A DNA stretch of 64,000 nt from an uncultured Acidovorax sp. (lineage in GTDB: Bacteria; Pseudomonadota; Gammaproteobacteria; Burkholderiales; Burkholderiaceae_C): NCBI GenBank assembly GCA_913774955.1, contig CAJYKV010000008.1:186001-250000 (forward strand), given 5' to 3'. The translations under genes were made by a program, and so were the position numbers. This document shows, piece after piece, positions 19,044 through 31,250 of this stretch (position 1 is the first letter of the stretch; each line of letters opens with the position of its first letter). The notes beneath the pieces are model-generated. The model made no database searches and had not been told where the DNA came from. It saw only the letters and a list, made by a program, of their open reading frames with translations.

Positions 19044-19077
19044 CACGTGGATAGGATCGCTCTCGTCCTGACACGTG
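19044..19077. promoter_or_regulatory. Inverted repeat upstream of the first amidase
   Basis: CACGTG at 19044-19049 and CACGTG at 19072-19077 bracket inner arms AGGA and TCCT. The repeat ends 17 bases before the amidase ATG. It may be an operator or an mRNA hairpin that limits translation; no further support. Confidence 0.35.
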
Positions 19078-19094
19078 AGAGGAAGAGACTAGAC

Positions 19095-19673
19095 ATGAAT
19101 ATAGGCAAAGCCGGAAAAGTGCAGCACCCGCGCGTGCAACTGGCCATCCACGGGGCCATCCAGCGTGGCGAGATGAAGGTGATCCACGGCATCATCGTCC
19201 ACCAGACGGGCGCGCCCACCGCGCAGTCATCGTTCAACAGCTACAAAACAGCCAACCCCAACGGCGCGCACTTTCTCATCGACAAGGACGGCACGATCTA
19301 CCAGACGGCCTCCATCTACCAGAAGACCCACCACGTGGGTTTCATCAAATCCCGCTGCATGGAGGAGCACAAATGCGCACCGGCCGAGGTCGCTGCGCTC
19401 AAGGGCAAGACCGTGGGCCGTCAGATCGGCATGGTGGAAAAGCAGAAGCCCTTCCCCCAGCGCTATCCGGACAACAACGACTCCATCGGCATCGAGATCG
19501 TTTCGGGCGTACAGGGCCAGACCTTCGAAGCCGTGACGGGCCCACAGCAGGTATCGCTGACATGGCTGGTGGCGGAGCTCACAACCACGCTGGGCATTTC
19601 GACGCGCGAGATCTACCGGCATCCCCAGGTGTCCTGGAAGAACGAAACCGAAGCGAGTACGGCGCAATGGTGA
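19095..19673 (+). CDS. PGRP/amidase_2-type N-acetylmuramoyl-L-alanine amidase, candidate antibacterial effector (copy 1)
   Basis: A 192-residue zinc amidase-like protein. HGIIVHQTG (about residues 31-39) supplies the first metal His, GAHFLIDKDGTIYQTAS follows, then THHVG, DSIGIEIVSG, and the C-terminal block YRHPQVSWKNETEASTAQW. That block holds the second His and the catalytic-position Lys, with TEAS where AmpD has DPG. It should cleave the lactyl-peptide bond of peptidoglycan. No signal peptide is present, yet its target is periplasmic. The next gene, overlapping by seven bases, encodes an exported protein, so an effector delivered to other cells (for example by type VI secretion) is inferred. 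The GTG at 19026 is a poorer start. Confidence 0.75.
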   Translation: MNIGKAGKVQHPRVQLAIHGAIQRGEMKVIHGIIVHQTGAPTAQSSFNSYKTANPNGAHFLIDKDGTIYQTASIYQKTHHVGFIKSRCMEEHKCAPAEVAALKGKTVGRQIGMVEKQKPFPQRYPDNNDSIGIEIVSGVQGQTFEAVTGPQQVSLTWLVAELTTTLGISTREIYRHPQVSWKNETEASTAQW

Positions 19674-20146
19674 AACGAAACGCAAGACTTTTCGCGCTCG
19701 CCTGCCTGGCTGTGGCGGTGCTTCCGTCGCATGCGGCCGATTCCTGGATGCGCGCCCAAGTGGAGGCCCTCCCCGTCTTCGTGCGCCAGGTGCTGCCGTG
19801 CGGCCAGTGGCAGGAGACCGGCCGGCAGGGCACCTACCGCGTGGTAGAGGCAAACGTGCACGAAGGCGCAGGCAGCGAGCTCTACGTGCAATGGGTGACC
19901 GATCCGCTGCAGGGCGAAGCATCCCGCACCACGAAGACCCTCGCCTTCCCCGAGTTGAACGACGACCACCGGCAGTACCGCTTCGACTCGCTGCAGTGCC
20001 GGGCACGGGGCGCAGGCATCGAGATCACGGTGAAGGCCCGCTACGAGCACGACGAGGACGACCGGCTGCACACGTTCACCGTGCGCGTGGAGCCGGGCGG
20101 CAGCTACCGCCTGACCGAGACTGGCGCGCGCCGCGGCCGCAAGTAG
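19667..20146 (+). CDS. Exported small protein, candidate immunity to amidase copy 1
   Basis: A 159-residue protein with a clear Sec signal peptide (MVKRNARLFALACLAVAVLPSHA, cleavage before ADSW). The mature domain of about 135 residues has no match I recognise; it carries VRQVLPCGQWQETG, YRFDSLQCRARG and EITVKARYEHDEDD, with two cysteines that could form a disulphide. Its ATG overlaps the end of the amidase gene (TGGTGA/ATGGTG), which couples their translation. A periplasmic inhibitor of the amidase fits the arrangement. Confidence 0.65.
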   Translation: MVKRNARLFALACLAVAVLPSHAADSWMRAQVEALPVFVRQVLPCGQWQETGRQGTYRVVEANVHEGAGSELYVQWVTDPLQGEASRTTKTLAFPELNDDHRQYRFDSLQCRARGAGIEITVKARYEHDEDDRLHTFTVRVEPGGSYRLTETGARRGRK

Positions 20147-20171
20147 CGCGGTGCGCCGCGGGCGGGGCCGA

Positions 20172-20193
20172 GCGCTGGCACACCCGCCAGCGC
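20172..20193. terminator. Hairpin between convergent immunity-like gene and fruA
   Basis: Perfect 8-bp arms GCGCTGGC and GCCAGCGC with a six-base loop, placed in the 64-base gap between two convergent genes. No T-run follows, so its terminator role is inferred from position and stem stability. Confidence 0.45.
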
Positions 20194-20210
20194 CAGTGCC
20201 AGCGCGTGTT

Positions 20211-22031
20211 TCAACCCGCCGCGGGCGCCTGCAGCTTCTTCTTGAACAGTCCCACCGCCAGGGCCGTCACCACCGTGCCGGCCAGGATGGCCGCCGCATA
20301 CGGCACCACGTGGTTCACCGCGTTCGGGATCGCCAGCACGAACACCCCGCCGTGCGGCGCCTGCAGGCCGATGTTCCACGCCATCGAGAGGCCGCCGGCC
20401 ACGGCGGAGCCGAGCACGCAGGCCGGGATCACGCGCAGCGGATCGCGCGCCACGAAGGGAATCGCGCCTTCGGTGATGAAGGCCAGTCCCAGCACGGCGG
20501 AGGCCTTGGAGGCCTCGCGCTCCTCGGCGGTGAAGCGGCTCTTGAAGAGCCAGCAGGCCAGCGCGATGCCCAGCGGCGGCGTCATGCCGGCGGCCATGGC
20601 CGCGGCCATCGGGGTGGCCACGCCGCTCGCGATCAGCGTGGTGGAGAAGACGTAGGCCGCCTTGTTCACCGGCCCGCCCATGTCGAAGGCCATCATGGCG
20701 CCCAGGATCACGCCCAGCAGCACGGCGCTGCCGGTCTGCAGGCCCTTGAGCCAGTCGGTCAGCGCGCCCATCACGGCGGCCATGGGCGCGCCGATCACCA
20801 TCATCATCAGCACGCCGACGACGGCCGCGCCCAGGAGCGGCAGGATCAGCACCGGTTTCAGCCCGTCGAGCCCGCGCGGCAGGCGGATGAGGCGGTTCAG
20901 CCAATAGACGGAATAGCCCGCGATGAAACCCGCCGCGATCGCGCCGAGGAAGCCCGCGCCCACGGTGCCGGCCAGCATTCCGCCGATCATGCCGGGTGCG
21001 ATGCCGGGCCGGTCGGCGATGGAATAGGCGATGTAGCCCGCCAGCGCCGGCAGCATGAGCGCGAAGCCCGCCTTGGCGCCCACCTGGAACAGCACCCAGC
21101 CCAGGGTTCCCTGGTGCGCGTCGTCGTACACGTAGATGCCGCCCAGCGCGAAGGCCAGCGCGATCAGCAGGCCGCCCGCCACCACGAAGGGCAGCATGAA
21201 GGACACGCCCGTCATCAGGTGCTTGTAGGCGCCCGTGGACTCGCGTTTGCCTGCGCCGGCTGCCGGTGCGGCCGGTGCCGCGCCGCCGGCCACGGGGGCG
21301 GGCGATGCGGCGCCGCCCCACACCTGGGCCTGCGCGCGCGCCTGGGCGAAGACCGCCGCCGCGTCGTGGATGGCGGCCTTGGTGCCGGTGGCGTAGAGGC
21401 GCTTGCCGGCGAAGCGGTCGCGGTTGACCTGCGTGTCCGCCGCGATCACCACCAGATCGGCCGCGGCGATGTCGGCGGCGGTGAGGGTGTTCTGCGCGCC
21501 CACCGAGCCCTGCGTTTCCACGTGGATGGCGTGGCCCAGCGCCCGCGCGCCCTGCTCCAGCGCCTCCGCGGCCATGAAGGTGTGGGCGACGCCCGTGGGG
21601 CAGGAGGTGATGGCGACGATGCGCAGCGGCCCTTGCGGGGCGGCCGCTGCGGGCGGCGCTGCGGCGGCGCCCGGGGCGTGCGGCACCGGCACGGCGGAAG
21701 CGTTCGCAGGCGCGGTGCCCGCACGGGCCAGCGCATCGCGCACCACGCGCTCGGCGTCGGCCAGCACGTCGCCCGGAACGACCTCGTGTACGGGCGCGGA
21801 CGCCGTGCCCAGCAGCTCCTGCCTATCCACGGCCATGTCGGCCGCGACGATGGCGGCGGCGGCACCCGCGAGTTCGCCGTCGCTGAAACCGCCCTGCGTG
21901 CCCAGGCTGCTGTGCACGCTCACGGCGATGCGGTGCCCGAGCGATTCGGCCGCGGCGCGCAGCGCCTCGGCCACCATGAAGCTGTGCGCCGGGCCGGCCT
22001 GGCTCGCGGCGATGGCGATGAGTTGGGCCAT
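20211..22031 (-). CDS. fruA: Fructose PTS permease, EIIB'BC component
   Basis: A 606-residue inner-membrane transporter that imports fructose as fructose 1-phosphate. The N-terminal EIIB' domain (about 1-100, AIAASQAGPAHSFMVAEAL) lacks the phosphorylated Cys. The true EIIB (about 135-230) has AITSCPTGVAHTFMAAEAL with the active Cys. An Ala/Pro linker leads to the EIIC membrane domain from about 265 with GVSFMLPFVVAGGLLIALAF, FDMGGPVNKAAY and ITEGAIPFVARDP. Last gene of the fruBKA operon, 22 bases after fruK. Confidence 0.95.
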   Translation of the reverse strand: MAQLIAIAASQAGPAHSFMVAEALRAAAESLGHRIAVSVHSSLGTQGGFSDGELAGAAAAIVAADMAVDRQELLGTASAPVHEVVPGDVLADAERVVRDALARAGTAPANASAVPVPHAPGAAAAPPAAAAPQGPLRIVAITSCPTGVAHTFMAAEALEQGARALGHAIHVETQGSVGAQNTLTAADIAAADLVVIAADTQVNRDRFAGKRLYATGTKAAIHDAAAVFAQARAQAQVWGGAASPAPVAGGAAPAAPAAGAGKRESTGAYKHLMTGVSFMLPFVVAGGLLIALAFALGGIYVYDDAHQGTLGWVLFQVGAKAGFALMLPALAGYIAYSIADRPGIAPGMIGGMLAGTVGAGFLGAIAAGFIAGYSVYWLNRLIRLPRGLDGLKPVLILPLLGAAVVGVLMMMVIGAPMAAVMGALTDWLKGLQTGSAVLLGVILGAMMAFDMGGPVNKAAYVFSTTLIASGVATPMAAAMAAGMTPPLGIALACWLFKSRFTAEEREASKASAVLGLAFITEGAIPFVARDPLRVIPACVLGSAVAGGLSMAWNIGLQAPHGGVFVLAIPNAVNHVVPYAAAILAGTVVTALAVGLFKKKLQAPAAG

Positions 22032-22053
22032 GGTGTGTGTCTCCTGAATGGCG

Positions 22054-23053
22054 TTACCGCGTCCCGTGCAGCGGTTGGGCGGTGATGGATGCCGCCAGCG
22101 CGTCGACCTCGGCGCGCGGCGGCAGGCCCGGGGCGATGCGCTGGATGCGCGCGGCCGCGCAGGCCATGCCGAAGGTGGCGGCGCCGGGCATGGAGCGCCC
22201 CTGCGAGAGCGCCGCGAGAGTGCCGGCCACCAGCGCGTCGCCGGCGCCCACCGTGGTGGCCACGGGCACGCGCGGCGCGGCGGCATGCCAGCAGCCGTCG
22301 GCGCCGGCGATCACCGCACCGTCTCCGCCCAGAGAGACGGCGAGCTGCCGCACGCCGTGCGCGCGGCACAGCGCGGCAGCGGCTTCGGCCACGTCGCCCG
22401 GCGTGGGCAGTTCGCGGCCGGCCAACTCCTCCAGCTCTGCGCGGTTGGGCTTGATGAAATCCACGGGCACCACGGCGCCGCGCGCCGGATCGGCCAGTGC
22501 CTCGAGCAGCTGCCGCAGCACCGCGCCGCCCGTATCGATCGCGATGCGTGCGCCGCGCGCCGCCACGGCCCGGGCGATGCGTTCCCAGACGGCGGCGTCC
22601 GCACCGGGCGGCAGGCTGCCGGCCAGTTCGCACCAGTCGCCGGCACGCACTTGGGCGCACAGCGCGGCGACCAGGTCGGCCTCGGCGCGCGCGAGTGCGG
22701 CGGGCTCCAGGGCCAGACCGGGCAGGTTGATGTCGGTGGAATCGCCGCGCGCGGCGTCGGCGATCTTGATGTTGGTGCGCGTGGCGCCCGGCAGGCGCAG
22801 CATGCCGTCCGCGATGCCGCGCGCGGCGAAGGCGGCGGCGAACACGGCGTCGTTATCGGCGCCCAGCCAGCCGGCGGCCGTCACGGGCACGCCGAGCGCG
22901 GCGAGCACGGCGGCGACGCCCACGCCCTTGCCGCCCGCCTCCACCTGCTGGCCGAGCGCGCGGTGCACGTTGCCGGGCACGAGGGACTGGACCCGCACCG
23001 TGTGGTCGATCGCCGGGTTGAGGGTGATCGTGAAAACGCGGGGCATGCCGTTC

Positions 23054-23061
<8 letters not shown>
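22054..23061 (-). CDS. fruK: 1-phosphofructokinase
   Basis: A 335-residue PfkB-family kinase converting fructose 1-phosphate to fructose 1,6-bisphosphate. It has the N-terminal FTITLNPAIDHTV, the GGKGVGVAAVLAALG glycine motif and the ATP/catalytic motif VGAGDALVAG, with the Asp as base. GGAGG six bases before the ATG at 23061 fixes the start, which overlaps the fruB stop by eight bases. Confidence 0.95.
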
Positions 23062-25639
<2,578 letters not shown>

Positions 25640-25657
25640 GGACATGTCTCCTGAATT

Positions 25658-25671
25658 TGGTATCGATTCCA
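25658..25671. promoter_or_regulatory. FruR operator-like site upstream of fruB
   Basis: On the minus strand this reads TGGAATCGATACCA, a near-perfect palindrome (six of seven pairs) around ATCGAT. It is 19 bases upstream of the fruB start and differs at one base from the site upstream of fruR. Confidence 0.7.
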
Positions 25672-25847
25672 GACTCAATTATGGAGGTTGGCGTTGGCCG
25701 ACGGCAAGCGTTCCCGCAGAGCCCACCCCATCAATTCCCGGGAAAACACCTAGAAATGCGGGCCGTTTGGAGTGACCCCATGCTCCATTGGCGCCGATTT
25801 CACACCGTTTCCGTGCAGCGGTGACTGCGGACTTGCCAGTCAGATCC

Positions 25848-25861
25848 TGGAATCGTTACCA
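25848..25861. promoter_or_regulatory. FruR operator-like site upstream of fruR
   Basis: It reads TGGAATCGTTACCA on the plus strand, 13 of 14 bases identical to the site before fruB. It lies 86 bases before the TTG start assigned to fruR, consistent with autoregulation and control of both divergent transcripts by one LacI-type dimer. Confidence 0.7.
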
Positions 25862-25947
25862 TGCTTTCGAAGGGATCGTGCGTCCCGGCGCAGCGCCGGA
25901 TGCCGGTCCCAGCATCCTTATCCCTCGAATTTGCCCAGGAGCCCGGA

Positions 25948-26949
25948 TTGGCCAGCATCAAGGACGTCGCGCAGCGCGCCGGCGTATCCACCACCACCGT
26001 CTCGCGAGTGCTCACCACCCCCGGCGCCGTGCGGTCCACGCTGCGCGAGCGCGTCGAACAGGCCATCGCCGAGCTGGGCTACCGGCCCAACCTCGCGGCG
26101 CGCCGCCTGCGCCAGCGCCGCGCCTCGCTCGTGGGCCTGATCGTGTCGGACATCCGCAGCCCCTTCTTCACCGACGTCGGCCGGGCGGTGGAAGACATGG
26201 CCTACCGCAACGGCCTGCGCCTCATCCTCTGCAACAGCGACGAGAACCCCGCCAAGGAGCAGTCGTACCTGGAGCTGATGGCCGACGAGCAGGCCAGCGG
26301 CGTGATCCTGTCGCCCACCATGGAAGGCCTGCAGCGGCTGCGGCCCGAGGCCTGGCCGTTTCCCCTGGTGCTGGTGGACCGCGCGCTGGAAGGCTCGCGC
26401 GTGGACCGCGTGGTGCTCGACAACCAGGCCGCCGCGCGCAGCGCCACGGAACACTTGTTGCAGTCGGGCTACCGCCGCATCGCCCTGCTCGCCGGCACCC
26501 ACAGCACCACCGGCCAGCAGCGCCACGCGGGCTATGCCGAAGCGCTGGCCACGCACGGCCTCACCCCGCGTCCGGTCTGGCTCGATCCCACGCGCGAAGC
26601 GGGCGAGCGGGCCACAGCGCAGTTGCTGGCCGCCGCGCCGGACGAACGCCCCGACGCCCTGCTCGCCACCAACGGCCTGCTGCTGCTCGGCGCCCTGCAG
26701 GCCGTGCAGGCCGCCGGCCTGCGCACCCCGCGGGACATCGGCATCGCCGGCTTCGACAACAACGACTGGACGGCCCTGCCCGCCCTGGACGTGACCACCG
26801 TCGCCCAGCCCACCTACGACATCGGCCGCACGGCGGCGGAACTGCTGCTGCAGCGCATGCAGGATCCGGCCCGGCCGGCGCGGCGCGTGGTGCTGGAGGG
26901 GGAACTGGTGGTGCGGGGGTCGAGCGCGGGACCGCGCGGCCTGTCCTAA
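25948..26949 (+). CDS. fruR: LacI-family fructose operon repressor
   Basis: A 333-residue regulator. The TTG at 25948 has AGGAG six bases upstream and gives the standard LacI opening ASIKDVAQRAGVSTTTVSRVLTT. The longer frame from 25861 would add 29 atypical residues and cover the operator. The hinge is RPNLAARRLRQRR, and the periplasmic-binding-like core contains GLIVSDIRSPFF, VDRALEG and IGIAGFDNNDWTALP. Divergent from fruBKA; the likely inducer is fructose 1-phosphate. Confidence 0.9.
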   Translation: MASIKDVAQRAGVSTTTVSRVLTTPGAVRSTLRERVEQAIAELGYRPNLAARRLRQRRASLVGLIVSDIRSPFFTDVGRAVEDMAYRNGLRLILCNSDENPAKEQSYLELMADEQASGVILSPTMEGLQRLRPEAWPFPLVLVDRALEGSRVDRVVLDNQAAARSATEHLLQSGYRRIALLAGTHSTTGQQRHAGYAEALATHGLTPRPVWLDPTREAGERATAQLLAAAPDERPDALLATNGLLLLGALQAVQAAGLRTPRDIGIAGFDNNDWTALPALDVTTVAQPTYDIGRTAAELLLQRMQDPARPARRVVLEGELVVRGSSAGPRGLS

Positions 26950-27037
26950 CGCCGGCGCCCCATCGCCCGGTCGGCCGAAGCGCGCCGCCCCACGGGCCTG
27001 GGCACAGCGGGGGCCACCACGGCGGCCCGCCTCCGGC

Positions 27038-28282
27038 TCACGCCTTGCGAGGCTTCACCTTACCCGCCGCCAGCTTCGCATTGGCGCGGGCTGTCTCGAC
27101 GTCGTCCGCCCGGGCCACCGCCACGCCCATGCGGCGCTTGGCGAAGCTCTCGGGCTTGCCGAAGAGGCGCAGGTCGGTGTCCGGCACGCGCAGCGCCTCG
27201 TCCACGCCATCGAAGGCGATGCCCTGGGCGTCCATGCCGCCGTAGATGACGGCGCTGGCGCCCGGGTTGCGCAGGCGGGTGTCCACGGGCAGGCCGAGGA
27301 TGGCGCGCGCATGCAGCTCGAACTCGCTCTGGTGCTGGGTGGCGAGGGTGACCAGGCCGGTGTCGTGCGGGCGCGGGCTGACTTCGCTGAACCAGACTTC
27401 GTCACCCTTCACGAACAGTTCCACGCCGAAGAGGCCCTGGCCCGAGGGCTGGCCGTCGAGGCCGCGGCCCAGATCGTTGGTCACGGCCCGGGCGATGTCC
27501 TGGGCGCGCTGCAGCGCGAGGGACGGCATCGGCTGGGGTTGCCAGCTTTCCACGTAGTCGCCGCTCACCTGCTTGTGGCCGATGGGCTCGCAGAAATGCG
27601 TCTGGATGCTGCCGTCGGCGGCCAGGGCGCGCACGGTGAGGAGGGTGATCTCGTATTCGAAGTCGATGAAGCCCTCGACGATCACGCGGCCATGGCTCAC
27701 GCGGCCGCCGGCCATGGCGTAGTCCCAGGCCTTTTGCACGTCGGCCGGGCCGTCGAGCTTGCTCTGGCCCTTGCCGGAGCTGCTCATGACCGGCTTGACC
27801 ACGCAGGGGAAGCCGATGGCGGGCTGGCCGTCGGTGCCGTCGATGGCGGCCTGCAGTTCCTCGGCCGAATCGCAGAAGCGGTAGGGGCTGGTGGGCAGGC
27901 CCAGCGTCTCCGCGGCCAGGCGGCGGATGCCTTCGCGGTCCATGGTGAGGCGCGCGGCCCGGGCCGTGGGGATCACGCGCACGGTGCCGGCGGCCTCCAG
28001 TTCTTCGAGCATGGGCGTGGCGATGGCCTCGATCTCGGGCACGACCAGGTGCGGGCGCTCGGACTCGATCAGGCTCTTGAGCTGGGCCGGGTCGCTCATG
28101 GTGATGGTGCGCGCATGGTGGGCCACCTGCTGGCCGGGCGCGTTCTCGTAGCGGTCCACGGCCGTGGTTTCCACGCCCAGGCGCTGCAGCGCGATGAGCA
28201 CTTCCTTGCCCAGCTCGCCGGAGCCGAGCAGCATGACTTTGGTGGCGGAAGGCGAGAGGGGGGTGCCGAGAGTGATGGGCAT
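27038..28282 (-). CDS. purT: Formate-dependent phosphoribosylglycinamide formyltransferase (PurT)
   Basis: A 414-residue ATP-grasp enzyme that makes formyl-GAR from GAR, formate and ATP in purine synthesis. Features include [21 protein letters not shown] at the start, [15 protein letters not shown] in the ATP-grasp domain, [17 protein letters not shown] and [19 protein letters not shown]. The ATG at 28282 gives normal PurT length. It converges with fruR and is divergent from the exporter genes, with 79 bases between starts. Confidence 0.96.
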   Translation of the reverse strand: MPITLGTPLSPSATKVMLLGSGELGKEVLIALQRLGVETTAVDRYENAPGQQVAHHARTITMSDPAQLKSLIESERPHLVVPEIEAIATPMLEELEAAGTVRVIPTARAARLTMDREGIRRLAAETLGLPTSPYRFCDSAEELQAAIDGTDGQPAIGFPCVVKPVMSSSGKGQSKLDGPADVQKAWDYAMAGGRVSHGRVIVEGFIDFEYEITLLTVRALAADGSIQTHFCEPIGHKQVSGDYVESWQPQPMPSLALQRAQDIARAVTNDLGRGLDGQPSGQGLFGVELFVKGDEVWFSEVSPRPHDTGLVTLATQHQSEFELHARAILGLPVDTRLRNPGASAVIYGGMDAQGIAFDGVDEALRVPDTDLRLFGKPESFAKRRMGVAVARADDVETARANAKLAAGKVKPRKA

Positions 28283-28361
28283 GGGAATCGTCGAAGAAAA
28301 GAAAGGAAGGATGGAAGGGAGGGCGGGTGGAGCGCAAAAAGGGCGGCCAATAATAGACGCC

Positions 28362-29309
28362 ATGGCCACACCCTCCCCGCTTTTCGAGATCGCCCACCTG
28401 CGCAAGCGCTACGGCGGCACCGCCGTGGTGGACGGCCTGTCGTTCTCCATCGCGCCGGGCGAATGCCTGGGCGTGATCGGGCCCAACGGTGCGGGCAAGA
28501 CGACCACGCTGCGCATGTGCCTGGGCCTCACGGCGCCGGACGAAGGCAGCGTGCACTTCCACCCGCCCGGCGGCGGCGCGGCGCTGCGCATGCCGCAGGA
28601 CGCGCGCGCCATCAAGGCGCAGCTGGGCGTGGTGACGCAGTTCGACACGCTCGACCCGGACTTCACCTGCGCGGAAAACCTGCACGTGTTCGGCCGCTAT
28701 TTCGGCCTGCGCGGCCGGACGATGGACGAACGCGTGCCGCGGCTGCTGGAGTTCGCCGCGCTCTCCCACAAGGCCGATGCGAAGCCGGGCGAGCTCTCGG
28801 GCGGCATGAAGCGGCGCCTCTCGCTCGCGCGGGCGCTGGTGAACGACCCGGCGCTGCTGCTGCTCGACGAGCCCACCACGGGCCTGGACCCGCAGGCCCG
28901 CCACCTGATGTGGGAGCGCCTGCAGCAGTTGCTGCAGCAGCAGGGCAAGTCGATCCTGCTCACCACGCACTTCATGGACGAGGCCGAGCGCCTGTGCACC
29001 CGGCTGCTGGTGCTGGACCATGGCCGCAAGATCGCCGAAGGCCGCCCGCGCGAACTGATCGCCGAGCACCTGGAGAGCGACGTGGTCGAGGTGTACGGCC
29101 AGGGCGCGCTGGCGCTGGCCGAAGACGCCGCATTGCGGGCGCTCGCGGCGCGCGTGGAGGTGAGCGGCGAAACCGTGTTCTTCTACACGCAGGATGCACG
29201 CCCGCTGCTCGCCGCGCTCGACACGCATGCGCAGCTGCGGCGCCTGCACCGCCCCGCCAACCTGGAGGACCTGTTCCTCAAGCTGACGGGCCGCCAGATC
29301 CGCGAATGA
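28362..29309 (+). CDS. ABC exporter ATP-binding protein, NodI-like
   Basis: A 315-residue ATPase. Motifs: Walker [11 protein letters not shown] near residue 45, Q-loop [12 protein letters not shown], signature [15 protein letters not shown], Walker [14 protein letters not shown] and the H-loop TTHFMDEAE. The C-terminal extension ([15 protein letters not shown]) is of the NodI/DrrA type. It is paired with the permease 64 bases downstream. Substrate unknown; polysaccharide, lipid or drug export are options, and nodulation is not implied. Confidence 0.9.
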   Translation: MATPSPLFEIAHLRKRYGGTAVVDGLSFSIAPGECLGVIGPNGAGKTTTLRMCLGLTAPDEGSVHFHPPGGGAALRMPQDARAIKAQLGVVTQFDTLDPDFTCAENLHVFGRYFGLRGRTMDERVPRLLEFAALSHKADAKPGELSGGMKRRLSLARALVNDPALLLLDEPTTGLDPQARHLMWERLQQLLQQQGKSILLTTHFMDEAERLCTRLLVLDHGRKIAEGRPRELIAEHLESDVVEVYGQGALALAEDAALRALAARVEVSGETVFFYTQDARPLLAALDTHAQLRRLHRPANLEDLFLKLTGRQIRE

Positions 29310-29373
29310 AGCGGCGCAGCCCCTCCGCGTTCTTCCCTCCCCCCCTTTGCCTGCCGCCTCCAGGACCGATCCC

Positions 29374-30189
29374 ATGGACTCTCCCGCGCCCTCCCTGCCC
29401 AGCCACTGGCGCCCGCCCGCGCCCACCGCGCGCTGGTGGCCCGTGTTCCTGCGCAACCTGCTCGTGTGGCGCAAGCTCGCGGTGCCGAGCCTGCTGGGCA
29501 ACATCGCCGAGCCGCTGATGTGGCTCGTGGCCTTCGGCTACGGCATGGGCGCGCTGGTGGGCCAGGTGAACGTGGACGGGCGCACGGTGCCCTACATCCT
29601 GTTCCTCGCCAGCGGCTCGATCTGCATGAGCGCGATGAACGCGGCGAGCTTCGAGGCGCTCTACTCCGCGTTCTCGCGCATGCACGTGCAGAAGACCTGG
29701 GACGGCATCATGAATGCCCCCGTCGGCCTGGACGACGTGGTGCTGGCCGAGATGCTGTGGGCCGCGTTCAAGGCGTTCTTCACCGTGACGGCGATCATGG
29801 GGGTGATGCTGGCGCTCGGCATCAGCCACAGCCCCAAGCTGCTGCTCGCCTGGCCCATCCTGCTGGTGGCGGGCGTGATGTTCTCCAGCATCGCGCTGAT
29901 CTTCAACGCCCTGGCCAAGGGCTACGATTTCTTCACCTACTACTTCACGCTGGTGCTCACGCCGATGATGTTCCTCTCGGGCGTGTTCTTCCCGCGCGAG
30001 CAGCTGCCGGACCTGGTGCGTCGCGTGTCGGACTGGCTGCCGCTCACCAACGTGGTCGAATTGGTGCGGCCGCTCTTCATGGACCAGTGGCCCGCGCACC
30101 CGCTGCGCCACGGGCTGGTGGTGGGCCTCACCGCGCTGGCCTCGTTCTGGATCGCGCTCGCGCTCACGCGCCGCCGCTTCGCTAAGTAA
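29374..30189 (+). CDS. ABC-2 type exporter permease, NodJ-like
   Basis: A 271-residue membrane protein with six predicted hydrophobic segments. It includes LLGNIAEPLMWLVAFGYGMG, SFEALYSAFSRM, TWDGIMNAPVGLDDVVLAE and MMFLSGVFFPREQLP, typical of NodJ-family ABC-2 permeases. The ATG at 29374 is preferred to the start nine codons earlier. It forms an exporter with the preceding ATPase. Confidence 0.9.
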   Translation: MDSPAPSLPSHWRPPAPTARWWPVFLRNLLVWRKLAVPSLLGNIAEPLMWLVAFGYGMGALVGQVNVDGRTVPYILFLASGSICMSAMNAASFEALYSAFSRMHVQKTWDGIMNAPVGLDDVVLAEMLWAAFKAFFTVTAIMGVMLALGISHSPKLLLAWPILLVAGVMFSSIALIFNALAKGYDFFTYYFTLVLTPMMFLSGVFFPREQLPDLVRRVSDWLPLTNVVELVRPLFMDQWPAHPLRHGLVVGLTALASFWIALALTRRRFAK

Positions 30190-30259
30190 GTAGCGGGTTG
30201 CGCCTTTCGTTTCTTTCATTCCTTTGTCTTTTCCACTCGTTCTTCAGGAGGATTTCCCA

Positions 30260-31108
30260 ATGACGATCAACACCGTCGGCATCATCGGCGCGGGCACCAT
30301 GGGCAACGGTATCGCGCAGGCCTGCGCGGTCGCCGGCATCGACGCGGTGATGGTGGACATTTCCGACGCGGCCGTGCAGAAAGGCCTGGCCACCGTGTCC
30401 GGCAGCCTGGACCGGCTCATCAAGAAGGAAAAGATCACCGCGGCCGACAAGGACGCGGCGCTCGCGCGCATCACCACCTCGACGAACTACGACGACCTGA
30501 AGGCCGCGCAGCTCATCATCGAGGCCGCCACCGAGAACCACGAACTCAAGGTGAAGATCCTCCGGCAGGTGGACGCGATCGCGGCGCCCGAGGTGATCAT
30601 CGCGTCGAACACCTCGTCGATCTCCATCACGCAGCTGGCCGCCGCCACGTCGCGGCCCGACCGCTTCATCGGCATGCACTTCTTCAACCCGGTGCCGATG
30701 ATGGCGCTGGTGGAGATCATCCGCGGCCTGCAGACCGGCGACGCCACGCACGATGCCGTGAAGGCACTGGCAGAACGCCTGGGCAAGAGCCCGATCACCG
30801 TGAAGAACGCGCCCGGCTTCGTGGTGAACCGCATCCTGGTGCCGATGATCAACGAGGCCTTCTTCGTGCTGGCCGAAGGCCTGGCCACGCCGGAAGACAT
30901 CGATGCCGGCATGAAGCTCGGCTGCAACCAGCCGATCGGCCCGCTGGCCCTGGCCGACATGATCGGCCTGGACGTGTGCCTGGCCGTGATGAACGTCTAT
31001 CTGGAGGAGTTCGGCGACAGCAAGTACCGCCCCTGCCCGCTGCTCAAGGAGATGGTGGCCGCAGGGCGCCTGGGCCGCAAGACGGGCCAGGGCGTGTACC
31101 GCTACTGA
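30260..31108 (+). CDS. hbd: 3-hydroxybutyryl-CoA dehydrogenase
   Basis: A 282-residue NAD(P)-dependent short-chain L-3-hydroxyacyl-CoA dehydrogenase. The Rossmann motif GIIGAGTMGNGIAQ opens the protein. IASNTSSISIT, MHFFNPVPMMALVEI with the catalytic His, and GFVVNRILVPMINEA follow, as does the C-terminal GLDVCLAVM dimerisation helix. AGGAGG lies close before the ATG. It would act in butanoate/poly-hydroxybutyrate or phenylacetate metabolism; no pathway partner is adjacent. Confidence 0.94.
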   Translation: MTINTVGIIGAGTMGNGIAQACAVAGIDAVMVDISDAAVQKGLATVSGSLDRLIKKEKITAADKDAALARITTSTNYDDLKAAQLIIEAATENHELKVKILRQVDAIAAPEVIIASNTSSISITQLAAATSRPDRFIGMHFFNPVPMMALVEIIRGLQTGDATHDAVKALAERLGKSPITVKNAPGFVVNRILVPMINEAFFVLAEGLATPEDIDAGMKLGCNQPIGPLALADMIGLDVCLAVMNVYLEEFGDSKYRPCPLLKEMVAAGRLGRKTGQGVYRY

Positions 31109-31250
31109 GCGGGCCCGCCGCCGGGGTGCGACCGCGCTTCGCGCCCGGGCCGCCTCCCCGGCATGGCGGACACCGCACGGGCGCACGGCCCGTGCCCACC
31201 TCGCACCTCCGGAATGCACCGACAAGCCACTGCCTCTAAAATGGTTTTAC

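Noticed and set aside
18943-19094. PIP box upstream of the first amidase
   Set aside because: A TTCGC occurs near 19035 but has no partner 15 bases away on either side, so HrpX control is not supported.
20151-22085. A 644-codon frame antisense to fruA
   Set aside because: His/Gly/Arg-rich shadow of fruA with no recognisable protein features.
28362-30189. Nodulation factor export (NodI/NodJ)
   Set aside because: The family resemblance is real, but this branch is widespread in non-nodulating proteobacteria and no nod genes are present; named only as NodIJ-like.
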